Positions 44,517 through 54,076 of a stretch of 64,000 bases of DNA are shown here, piece by piece; the stretch's first letter is position 1; each line of letters starts with the position of its first letter. The translations under genes and the position numbers were made by a program. Location: the NCBI GenBank assembly GCA_036186865.1, contig AP025062.1, positions 26,806,672 through 26,870,671 on the forward strand. The letters are read 5' to 3'. The stretch comes from Eustoma russellianum (Eukaryota > Streptophyta > Magnoliopsida > Gentianales > Gentianaceae). The notes beneath the pieces were generated by a model. That model had not been told where the DNA came from. It saw only the letters and a list, made by a program, of their open reading frames with translations, and ran no database searches.

Positions 44517-44529
44517 GGCTCTGATACCA
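44517..44529 (-). other. Primer binding site of element C (tRNA-iMet)
   Basis: Minus strand TGGTATCAGAGCC, 2 nt inside the LTR end, a full match to the initiator methionine tRNA complement. Confidence 0.9.
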
Positions 44530-45210
44530 CCTATAGCGCCTCGACCCAAACAGCGGAATCCGAACCGGTGCACCCGTCGTAGCTTACTGAGAAGACTACA
44601 AGACGTCTCATCTCTCGATTACACATCATCGATGACGTCAGAGAAATAAGTGCGGAAACACGTATCTCACAAATCTAAACCATCAAAGGAGAACTTCAAC
44701 GTATAATGTAATTACAAAAGAGTATTATGAAAGCCTACTAAATCCTCGAACGAATAAAAGAAATTGAAACAAATGGCAACAGCCTCAACTATCTCCCAAT
44801 TGCGTCTAAATACCCCATTCAGCCCACTCACCATCGTCCTCTATGAAGATCATATCGTAGCTAGGCTCATCTGCAATGACAAAGGTAGTACCCTTAGCAG
44901 AAAACGCTAGCAAGTAACCCGCTTATAAGACATACGGGATCAACACATGGCAAGACATGAGTAATATGTAATTCAAGGGGATAGTGGGGCACATGTCTTT
45001 TATATATTCCAAGAACTTATATATACAGTACAAGAACGTAAAACATTAATCCTTAACCTTAAACAATTAATAATCATTCAAATCACATCGCAATCACCCT
45101 AACTGACTCACGTGATGCATGACAAAATATGCACTACACTACACAGTCACAAATACATGGGCAATTTCTTTTCAAAACAGTGCAATGCATGTCACAATGT
45201 CCGGTCTCAT

Positions 45211-45503
45211 AACTTTATACCCTGTAACGCACCTCGGCTTATATTTCCATCTCGATTAACGTTACAGACAACTTTATACCCTGTAACGCACCCCGGCTTA
45301 TATTTCCATCCCGGTTAACGTTACAGACAACTTTATACCCTGTAATGCACCTCGGCTTATATTTCCATCCCGATTAACATTACAGACAACTTTATACCCT
45401 GTAACGCACCCCGGCTTATATTTCCTTCTCGGTTAACGTTACAGACAACTTTGTGCCCTGTAATGCACCTCGGCTTATATTTTCATACCGATTAACATTA
45501 CAG
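45211..45503. repeat. Hairpin array, second LTR copy
   Basis: Five 59 bp units matching 26153-26445 in order. The outer arms pair in all five (AACG/CGTT in units 1, 2 and 4; AATG/CATT in 3 and 5). Inner arms show one mismatch in unit 4 (CCGG against TCGG) and an altered flanking base in unit 1. Confidence 0.88.
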
Positions 45504-46011
45504 GCCACCTTCGCAAACCTGTGCCGAAGCACAGCTCTTTTCAAAACAATATGAAAATGCAAGTGCCATGATGCAAGACTCCTCATTTCAAACACATTCT
45601 TTGTTCACATAATCAATTCACATTCACATATTCAATTCACATTCAGTAATCAATCAACCACACAAGATTCCCTTGACTTACACATCAATGCTTATGCTTC
45701 GAGCTAGGTCGTCAACACTTAATCTTGATTCTAAAATTCACAACCTATGTGAGAACTCCTACCTTCCTTCATTGAACTCTATAAAACCTCATACGTTCAT
45801 TTCCTAACCCTCCTGGGTCATCCACGTTGAAGTCAGATTTGAATACACCTCAGATTCTCCAAATTTGGTTCACCATCTTAAGTCATGTTCCCAAGACTTA
45901 GACTAACCTCAATCAGGTCCTCAGAAGTCTCTAAGGTCACCCAAAGGGTCCCCTAGCTTCCCTCTTTATTCCCTTGTTTCCCACCAAAACTGATGGACAT
46001 CATCCCCTCAC

Positions 46012-46247
46012 ATCGATCGATCGATGTGACTTCATACTCTCACATCGATCGATCGATGTCCATCAGAGGACATCGATCTCTCAACCCTCTTCCACATCGA
46101 TCGATCGATGTCCATCAGAGGACATCGATCTCTCAACTCCCTCTACATTGATTGATCGATGTCCATCAGAGGACATCGATCTCTCCACTCTTCCTACATC
46201 GATCGATCGAAGTACTTCATCCCCTCACATCGATCGATCGATGTCCA
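46012..46247. repeat. ATCGAT palindrome array, second LTR copy
   Basis: Same six-unit layout as 26952-27186. One unit has decayed to ACATTGATTGATCGATGT (C to T changes), and one has GAAGT at its end as in the other LTR. Confidence 0.88.
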
Positions 46248-47114
46248 CTATTCCAGAACAGAAACTTCGTGATTTTTGCAGAAACTGCAGAACCCTAACT
46301 CCAATTGATCCCAAACTTCATCCCAATCAATCCAAGCATAATCCCTGCTATAATCTCATGCTTAAACTACAGATTGAACACTATACACCTACCAAACAGA
46401 GATTCAAGCCTAAACTCAAACCTTTCCCCCAACAAACCCAAAAGATCTCACTTTTCCCCCTCTTCTCACTTTTCAACCGCAAATAGCACCAAATAGGATT
46501 CGTGGGGTTGGGTTTTTCATGGTCTCACATAATCAAAAACAATAACAATGTTTTTCAACGTATAATGGCCAAATCTCCAAAACCAAAACACAGAAATCAC
46601 ATATAGATTCACAGAAAGAAACTACTGCATGGTGATCCATTTAAATATCAAAAATAGGCCTTTTCTCTTTCGCAAAACGTAGGAACTTATAAATGGATTA
46701 CTTGCCTATGATTACTCGAAGAAGAAACTAAGAACGGACGAAGATTGGATTGAGGATCTTGAAGAACCTTCACCTAGGGTTGGAGAGGAGCCGAAAATCG
46801 CATAAGAGGGGCGATGAGCGTCAGTTTTCTCTGCGTAATGAGAAAACTGACGTTCTGTCAGTTTTTATATGGAAAGGGGAAAATTTGGAGTTTCTAAATT
46901 ATATCCTATTTTGTTATTTATCTTAAAGGATAAATCTTTAATATTTAATTCAAAAATTAAATATTAATCAATTCCAATATTTAAACTCTCAATTAATTCC
47001 CATTAATCCTATTACTTAATTTGAAATTTATTACCGTTGACCGTTATTAATCACATCTAATTCCTTCTTTATCTTTTAATTAATTCTACGTAGGGTGCGG
47101 GGCATAACAGCTTT

Positions 47115-47239
47115 ACTCAAAATCAAAAGACAAGGGTGAAACTCGATTAATGTTTATTTCTGGAAAATTGTTTCGTCTAAAACTCTGATTTCAATTTATG
47201 TTCGAAATCAAGATTTGCTCAATATTGAGCAGTGAAAAA
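47115..47239 (+). other. Leader of element H, right part
   Basis: Continuation of the H leader after element C. It ends GTGAAAAA, which is duplicated in part as the target site of element G. Confidence 0.55.
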
Positions 47240-47242
47240 TAT

Positions 47243-47655
47243 TGTGAAGTGGTTGTAATATGATATGGTAATAACCGCCTTGTAGATAATATTCTTATTT
47301 GTAGATAAGATACTAACAAATAGATAGGATTGTGGATGATACTTAGCCTTAATTGTAGAAGTAGTAGGTTACACTTCTCCTATATGTACGTGTATACTTT
47401 TGACATTCTTTGAATATACAGAAATATTACGTCTCAAATATTTCTATATTGTGAAGTGGTTGTAATATGATATGATAATAACCACCTTGTAGATAATATT
47501 CTTATTTGTAGATAAGATACTAACAAATAGATAGGATTGTGCATGATACTTAGCCTTAATTGTAGAAGTAGTAGGTTACACTTCTCCTATATGTACGTGT
47601 ATACTTTTGACATTCTTTGAATATACAGAAATATTATGTCTCAAATATTTCTTCA
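47243..47655 (+). repeat. Element G 5' LTR, a tandem dimer
   Basis: Two units of about 206 bp each starting TGTGAAGTGG: 47243-47449 (unit a, ending ATTTCTATAT) and 47450-47655 (unit b, ending ATTTCTTCA before the primer site). Unit a has GTGGATGATAC where b has GTGCATGATAC. The 3' LTR repeats exactly this a-b order and both diagnostic differences. Confidence 0.9.
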
Positions 47656-47666
47656 TGGTATCAGAG
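47656..47666 (+). other. Primer binding site of element G (tRNA-iMet)
   Basis: TGGTATCAGAG immediately after the LTR end TTCA. Confidence 0.85.
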
Positions 47667-47773
47667 AAATATTCGATCCAATCGTGATTTTGTTTCAAAT
47701 ATTTGCAGCCGTTCGCTTCTGTTAGTTTTCTGGTTGCAAAGTCGACGACTTCATTCTTGCCGACTTCCACTTT

Positions 47774-48940
47774 TTGTTTTCATTCTTCCAAAGTCGACTA
47801 CAGCAAATCGATATTCATCTTTTCTTTCTTTCGTCCATTATTATTTTTGTCAAAGTAATCCATGACGATCAGTCAATTGTCACAACTGATCCCAAGCCAC
47901 CATATTATTTATACCCATCTGATCACCCAGGTCTACTTTTTGTTACTCAGCCATTGGGTGAAAATGGCGAATTTTTTTTTATTTGGCGGAAAGCTCTAGT
48001 CAATGCTTTGCGTTCCAAGAACAAAGCAGGTTTTGTTGATGGTACCATCCAACATCCGGATGTTAGTTCCGCAAATTATCTCGTGTGGCAGCAGTGTAAT
48101 GCTCTTGTATTGGCCTGGTTGTCAAATACCTTGGTGAAAGAACTACAAGGAACAGCGGCACATGCAGACAATGCGCGTGATGTGTGGCTCGATCTGGAAG
48201 AGCGGTTCACACAAGGGGTTGATGCGCGCGTATACGAACTCAGACGCGCCATTGCATCCCTTCGACAGGACCGAAGTACAGATTCTGTTTATTATAGGCG
48301 CCTCAAAGTCCTTTGGGGTGAGCTGCAGTCCTTTGATGAAATTTCCGTTTGCACTTGTGGGCACTGTACCTGTGGCTTATCCAAGGCGGTGGAGAAGGTC
48401 CGGGAGAAAGAAATGGTGTTCGATTTCTTGATGGGTCTTGATGAAGTTTTTAATACGGTATGTTCACATATTCTGAGCATTGATCCTTTGCCTTCCCTTG
48501 GCCGTGTATATGCAATGATTGCACAGGAAGAAAAGCAGTGTATTGTTGCTTAAAATCTGCAGCCTCAGTTTGATGCTGCGGCAATGGTGGCGTGGAGACC
48601 CCAGGGTGATGGCCGAGTCGCTAAACCAAAGGGAAAGGGGGAGCGGCCCCATTGCGGGCATTGCGGCAAGCTTGGACACTTGCGCGAGACGTGCTATGAT
48701 CTCATCGGTTATCCTGCAGACTGGAATGTCAACCGCAACCAGAAACCGCAAGGGCCTACTGGCCGAGGCATAGCCAACGCCGTAGCTATGCTGCCGGGCA
48801 AGCCATTGCCATCCGCCGCCGCCGCCCATGAGTCTTCTGCAGCGGGTGTTCCTTTTTCTTTTTTCGGTCTCACGCTTGCTCAACAACATCAGTTGGCTCA
48901 GTTTGTTGAGCAATTAAATGGAGGTAATTTTGGGCAGTCT
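47774..48940 (+). pseudogene. gag: Element G gag
   Basis: The open frame contains PYYLYPSDHPGLLFVTQPL (about 47895-47950), FIWRKALVNALRSKNKAGFV, WQQCNALVLAWLSNTLVKEL and ARDVWLDLEERFTQG, a copia Gag of the Retrotran_gag_3/UBN2 kind, then CTCGHCTCG and MVFDFLMGLDEVFNTV. A TAA at 48551-48553 interrupts, and the same frame continues to the CCHC knuckle CGHCGKLGHLRETCYDLIGY (48655-48714). No convincing ATG precedes PYYLYPSD: the candidate at 47774 begins in leader-like sequence and the ATG at 47862 is in another frame. Confidence 0.88.
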
Positions 48941-49466
48941 GTTTCAGTGGCAGGCAAGCATGAGTCGGGTATGGATAAATTTTCACCTGCTTCATGGCTT
49001 TTTGATAGTGGAGCAAACGCACACATTGTTAATGATTTGTCACTTTTCACTACACTTGTCACTGACAAGATAACAGCTACGATACAAATCCCTAATGGTA
49101 CTCACGTGGACGTCCGTGCCATAGGGACAGTGAGGCTTTCACCTTCTTTGATTCTACATGATGTTCTGGGCGTTGCAGAGTTTGCTTTTAACTTGATTTC
49201 TGTTAGTCGCTTGGTACGAGATCTGAAATGTGCACTCACTTTTGGCCCGAATTTTTGTCTTGTGTAGGAAATGCCATCGAGGAAGCTGATTGGAGTGGGT
49301 AGGCAACATGGTGTCTGTATCGTTTGCTTCAATCATCAGCTACTCAAAGTTTCGTCTCAATAAAATGTAATGGCTCAACCTGGCATTACCACATGGGTCA
49401 ATCTGCCGTCGATTGTTGTTTCAAATAAAGAAGTGTTTTGTGATGCTTGTAGTCGCACAAAACAAA
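48941..49466 (+). pseudogene. pol: Element G protease and start of integrase finger
   Basis: WLFDSGANAHIVNDLSLFT (48996-49050) is the retropepsin active site (DSG), followed by VRAIGTVRLSPSLILHDVLG and FNLISVSRLVRDLKC. A TAG at 49265-49267 breaks the frame. The GAG-pre-integrase finger follows as WHYHMGQS (49381) in one frame and FCDACSRTK (49438) in another. The unclassified insertion begins at 49467. Confidence 0.85.
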
Positions 49467-50903
49467 TACGAGATCACTGCAAAAACGCGCAGCGGAAAAA
49501 ACAAAACTTGATCTCCGATTTCCTACCAAAGATCCATGTTGTTCGTTTAATCGACGAAAAAACTCAAAAATTACCTCCGTAGATTCGAAATCTGCAGATG
49601 GAAGATGTGCGAAAATACGATCACCCTCTGTCGGTATCCACACGAACGCTTCCGCCCGGAGTGCTAGCTCTTCAAACGGCGCGGCTGAAGAACTCGTTTT
49701 TCTCAAAAACGATTCTAGGGTTTCGTTTTCTGTTCTTTTCGTTTTCTAATTGCTTGGTGTATTTTCGTGTGTATAGTGTATACGAGATACACAAATAAAT
49801 AGACATCAAAATCCGAGTCCTAATCGGATTAGTTGATGCCAATCAAAATCCATATCAGATACGGATTCTATCAGGATATTCAAAATCTATATCAAATATG
49901 GATTCTCTCATTATTATTCGATAACACACATGTATATATAATCACCAAAAAAAACGAGAATAATAATAATAATTAATATCCAATATTAATATTATTAATA
50001 TAAAAAACGATAATAATAATAATAATTAATATCCAATATTAATATTATTAATATTATTAATCTCAGCCTTACGCATTCTTGTGTGTGACCCGATAGGCCC
50101 ATATTAATTGGCAGTTGATTAAATCTCTATTAAACCAACAAGTCGTAATTGGCCTCTAGCAAGGCATTACAACTACCCAATTAATACGAGTAAAGTCTAA
50201 CTAGCCTAATAATAATACATGCATTAATCCCTTTGTCACACGATATCTAGTTTGAACATAAGTCATGGTCAGCGTCATACTTATATTGTTCAAACATATG
50301 ATTACTCGATCTCTAAGTGGACTGATAAAACAAATGATATTGATCACACTATCAATTCATTTGAGCACGGCCATGCATTTCACAGTCTCACTAATCGAGG
50401 GGCCCAAAGATATCTCTCTCAAAAGAGAGGGACAAATTCTATCTTGATTGTTCAATATCCTCTACATAATTTCTATCACATTCAATCATGACCTTTATTA
50501 TTATCCAGTTACGGATAACGTTTGATCATGTCAAAATATAATAGTCCTTATGTTGGAAACTATGACAATCTCAAGTCAAAGGATTAAAACATGACTATCA
50601 TGAGATTTACTTATGACGCTAATCCATGTAGCAATCTCATGATGGGTCTATCCAATACACTGTTCTCTAACAAGTATCTATGAGATTGATTCGTATCACC
50701 ATACACATAATCATCTCATGATTATCAAATCAATACTCATACTGATTATAAATTATTTTATCTCCATAACAATAATGAATCAGGGACATATATCAAAATT
50801 GTGTAACATACTAACCAACAATAATGATAATGAAACCTCTTTTATTAATAATAAATGCATAACATAAATATCCAAATCATGGCCTAGGGCACATACACTA
50901 ACA
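49467..50903. mobile_element. Unclassified 1.44 kb insertion in element G
   Basis: Interrupts the integrase finger between TRTKQ and the following TR-type text. AAAACAAA occurs on both sides (49459-49466 and 50904-50911), an apparent 8 bp target duplication. The ends (TACGAGATC... and ...CACTAACA) show no terminal inverted repeat. Read on the minus strand it starts TGTTAGTGTATGTGCCC, which resembles an LTR start, but the other end lacks CA. It holds no coding domain. It contains a duplicated stretch of AAT repeats with ATATCCAATATTAATATT (about 49955-50062). It could be a solo LTR with a damaged end or a non-autonomous DNA element. Confidence 0.6.
49955..50062. repeat. Duplicated AAT-rich unit
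   Basis: Two direct copies of about 45-50 bp, each (AAT)n followed by TTAATATCCAATATTAATAT. The inner ATTAATATTAAT pieces are self-complementary. Confidence 0.8.
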
Positions 50904-50911
50904 AAAACAAA

Positions 50912-52826
50912 CTCGTTAGCCATTTCCTCTTAGCACTAGCAAAAGTACGCAAATTTTTGATCTCGTTCATTGTGATATTTGGGGTCCTTATAAAACAGAT
51001 AGTTCTTCTGGTGCACATTATTTCTTGACTATTGTTGATGATTAAAGTCGTAGTACTTGGGTTTATTTGATGAAGTCTAAGTCAGACACTAGTTGTTATT
51101 TACTGCATTTTCTCAAATGGGTGCACACGCAATTTAGTGTCACAGTCAAACGCGTACGTAGTGACAATGATTTGGAGTTTACCCAGACATCTTTGCTTAC
51201 ATATTATGTTGATCATGGCATAGAGACTCAAACATCTTGTGTCTACACACCACAACAAAATGGGGTTGCTGAACGTAAACATCGTCATATATTAGAAGTT
51301 GCACGTGCTCTGCGTTTTCATGCACATTTACCTATATCCTTTTGGGGGAATGCATTCTTACTGCAGTTTATCTCATTAATCGCATGCCTTTGTCTATACT
51401 CCAAAATAAAACGCCGTATGAACTTCTAATGGGATGTGTTCCTAGTTATTCTCATCTTCATGTGTTTGGTTGCTTGTGTTATGGTTACATTTCTCATGGT
51501 TCTCGTGACAAATTTTCTCCTCGTTCCGCCCCGGGTGTTTTTCTTGGTTATCCTCATTCTCAAAAGGGTTATAAAATTTTTGATCTCTCTAGTCGTAAGA
51601 CTTATGTGAGTCGTAATGTACATTTTTATGAAACAGTCTTTCCTTTTGCTGCTCATTCTTCCCTTGAACCCTCTTGTTGTCCTGCTCCTAGTCCCGTGCC
51701 GTCCTCTTGGGATCCTGTTGAATCCTCGGCTACAGCTTCGCCTGCTGAAGCTTCGGCGGCTGCTCCTTCTCCTTTGTCCGAAGGCTCACCATTCCACCTA
51801 GCCGAAGTTCCCTTGACTTCGGCTGGTTCGTTTCCTTCACCCCAAAGCCCGGCCGACGCTCCCATGCCTTCGGCTGGACTATTGCCTGCGCCTTCGGCTC
51901 TTGATATTTCTTCTCAGCCTGTGCATAGCTTACATTCTCGTCAGTTGTCTCGCCGTCTCACAGATTTTGATGTTGCGTTACCACCTTCTCTTGTTCCATC
52001 AGCAGCCTCACCTGCTCCTACAGCAAACTCTACGGTATTTTTCTTGTCTAGTTTTCTTTCATATGCTCGATTATCCAAGTCTTATTATGGTTATGTTGCG
52101 GCCATCACCAGTGGGGATGAGCCGACTTCTTTTAGCCAGGCTGTTAAGCATGCGCATTGGTGTGACGCCATGCAATGGGAGATTTCTGCCCTTGAAGCCA
52201 ATCATACATGGTCCGTCGTTCCTTTGCCACCTGGCAAATGCACTATTGATTCTAAGTGGCTCTACAAAAGTAAATATAATCCTGATGGCATTATTGAGCG
52301 TTATAAAGCACGTTTGGTAGCACGTGGGTATACTCAGGTTGAGGGTGTTGATTTTCATAAGACTTTTGCTCCTGTGGCCAAGTTGGTCACTGTTCGGTGT
52401 ATTTTAGCAGTTGCTGTTGTACGTGGATGGCATGTTCATCAATTGGATGTTAACAATGCTTTCTTGCATGGTGATCTTACGGAGGATGTTTATATGCACA
52501 TCCCACCAGGTTTTTCTCGTCAGGGAGAGAATAATGTTTTTAAGCTCCGTAAGTCTTTGTATGGTTTGCGACAGGCATCACGGAATTGGTATGTCAGATT
52601 TACTGCCTCACTTCTCTCACTCGGTTATGTTCAATCCCAGGCAGATGCGTCCTTATTCATTTTGTCTGTTGATTCCTCTTTTGTTGCTATCTTAATTTAT
52701 TTTGATGATGTTATCGTGGCTGGTAATGATCTTTCTCGCATCGACGCATTGAAAACTTATCTTGATCATCGTTTTAAAATCAAGAACTTGGGTCCCCTCA
52801 AATATTTTCTTGGCATTAAATTGCTC
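50912..52826 (+). pseudogene. pol: Element G integrase core and RT
   Basis: After the insertion: HCDIWGPYKTDSSSGAHYFL (Asp, near 50970-51030), a TGA inside the next motif near 51042, then STWVYLMKSK, VKRVRSDNDLEF (Asp, near 51150) and TPQQNGVAERKHRHILEVAR (Glu, 51250-51310). A frame change occurs near 51345. Next come YLINRMPLSILQNKTPYELL, VFGCLCYG and GYPHSQKGYKIFD, then a Pro/Ser/Ala-rich linker (51650-52040). RT follows: WCDAMQWEISALEANHTWS, SKWLYKSKYNPDG, KARLVARGYTQVEGVDFHKT, HQLDVNNAFLHGDLTEDVYM, LYGLRQASRNWY and LIYFDDVIVAGND (catalytic box YFDD). The frame changes near 52823. Confidence 0.9.
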
Positions 52827-53640
52827 GTTCTTCTTCTGGTATGGTCCTAAATCAGCGTAAGTATGTTCTTGATATTCTCATGGAATGTGGACTGCTTGGT
52901 TGTCGACCCACTGGCACTCCAATGGATCAAAAGTGTCAGTTTTCTGAATTTGATCCATTTCTTGATGATCCTTCATTTTATCGTCGCGTTGTGGGCCGTT
53001 TGCTTTATCTTACTGTTACGCGTCCAGATATTTGCTTTGCTGTTAATACGCTTAGTCAATTTATGCATATGCCATGCAAATGTCATGTTGATGCCTTTTT
53101 CATCTGCTGCGATATCTTAAAAGTGCTCCTGGGTAAGGGCTCTTCTTTCCTGCTGATACTTCTTTATGTCTTCAAGCCTATTGTGACGCGACTGGGCTGG
53201 TTGTCCTATTACTCGTCGTTCTACTACTGAATATTTAGTATTTATTGGTTCGGCTTCCGTTTCTTGGCGGTCTAAGAAACAGTCCATTGTTTCTCGCTCT
53301 TCTCCTGAGGCTGAATATCATGACATGGCTTATGCGACTAGTGATATTGTTTGGTTACGTCGTCTACTTGGTGATCTTCGCATTCCGGTTACTGCGCCTG
53401 TGATTCTTCATTGTGACAATCAAGCTGCTTTGCATATAGTGGCTAATCCTGTTTTTCACGAGCGAACGAAACATATTGAGATTGATTGTCATTTTGTACG
53501 TCAACATTATTCTAGTGGATGTGTTTTGCCTCGGAAAGTTCCTACCATTCATCAATTGGCGGATGGGTTTACTAAACCCCTTGGACCAACGGTTTTCAAG
53601 TAGTTTTTGGGCGAGTTGGGCGTCGTAGATATTCATGCTC
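52827..53640 (+). pseudogene. pol: Element G RT end and RNase H
   Basis: LNQRKYVLDILMECGLLGCR, RRVVGRLLYLTVTRPDICFA and LSQFMHMP end the RT. A frame change lies near 53090, and a missing base at about 53187 breaks the RNase H Asp motif (YCDA then WAGCP in the next frame). Further motifs are SVSWRSKKQSIVSRSSPEAE (Glu, about 53255-53315), WLRRLLGDL, LHCDNQAALHIVANPVFHER and TKHIEIDCHFVRQHY, ending at a TAG near 53603. The order and spacing match copia RNase H. Confidence 0.9.
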
Positions 53641-53643
53641 CAA

Positions 53644-53658
53644 CTTGAGGGGGAGTAT
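53644..53658 (+). other. Polypurine tract of element G
   Basis: TTGAGGGGGAGTAT before the 3' LTR TGTGAAG. The last three bases TAT also precede the 5' LTR and the second unit of each dimer. Confidence 0.85.
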
Positions 53659-54071
53659 TGTGAAGTGGTTGTAATATGATATGATAATAACCACCTTGTA
53701 GATAATATTCTTATTTGTAGATAAGATACTAACAAATAGATAGGATTGTGGATGATACTTAGCCTTAATTGTAGAAGTAGTAGGTTACACTTCTCCTATA
53801 TGTACGTGTATACTTTTGACATTCTTTGAATATACAGAAATATTACGTCTCAAATATTTCTATATTGTGAAGTGGTTGTAATTTGATATGATAATAACCA
53901 CCTTGTAGATAATATTCTTATTTGTAGATAAGATACTAACAAATAGATAGGATTGTGCATGATACTTAGCCTTAATTGTAGAAGTAGTAGGTTACACTTC
54001 TCCTATATGTACGTGTATACTTTTGACATTCTTTGAATATACAGAAATATTACGTCTCAAATATTTCTTCA
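53659..54071 (+). repeat. Element G 3' LTR, a tandem dimer
   Basis: Unit c 53659-53865 (GTGGATGATAC, ends ATTTCTATAT) and unit d 53866-54071 (GTGCATGATAC, ends ATTTCTTCA). Order and diagnostic differences equal the 5' LTR. Confidence 0.9.
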
Positions 54072-54076
54072 AAAAA

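Larger units (their letters stand above)
25478..47109 (-). mobile_element. Element C: chromodomain Ty3/gypsy (Tekay-type), minus strand
   Basis: The LTRs are at 44532-47109 (5' by element orientation) and 25478-27690 plus 39234-39594 (3', split by element D). A perfect GCTTT duplication flanks it at 25473-25477 and 47110-47114. The minus-strand order is primer site, gag, protease, RT, RNase H, integrase with a C-terminal chromodomain, polypurine tract. The gene order and chromodomain place it among plant chromoviruses, probably Tekay/Del. Two probable introns interrupt the coding region, which otherwise would be a single Gag-Pol frame. Several nonsense mutations and one frame change make it inactive. 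Confidence 0.95.
44532..47109 (-). repeat. Element C 5' LTR (2578 bp)
   Basis: The uninterrupted partner of 25478-27690/39234-39594. On the plus strand it starts TATAGCGCC (the partner has TGTAGCGCC, so one terminal base has changed) and ends GGGGCATAACA before GCTTT. It contains the five-unit hairpin array at 45211-45503 and the palindrome array at about 46012-46247. The sequence GAAGATTGGATTGAGG near 46740 is the empty site for element D. Confidence 0.94.
47240..54071 (+). mobile_element. Element G: Ty1/copia retrotransposon with dimeric LTRs
   Basis: Composite LTRs at 47243-47655 and 53659-54071, primer site, gag, protease, integrase, RT, RNase H, polypurine tract. The flanks are AAAAA (47235-47239) and AAAAA (54072-54076), with three extra bases TAT at the left junction that match the bases next to the polypurine tract. 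The gene order and motifs are typical of copia; the gag begins with a Retrotran_gag_3-type region. The reading frame is broken by stops, at least four frame changes, and a 1.44 kb insertion in the integrase finger. Confidence 0.92.

Noticed and set aside
49467..50903. hAT-type DNA transposon
   Set aside because: The apparent 8 bp duplication fits, but there are no terminal inverted repeats and no transposase, so the class was left open.
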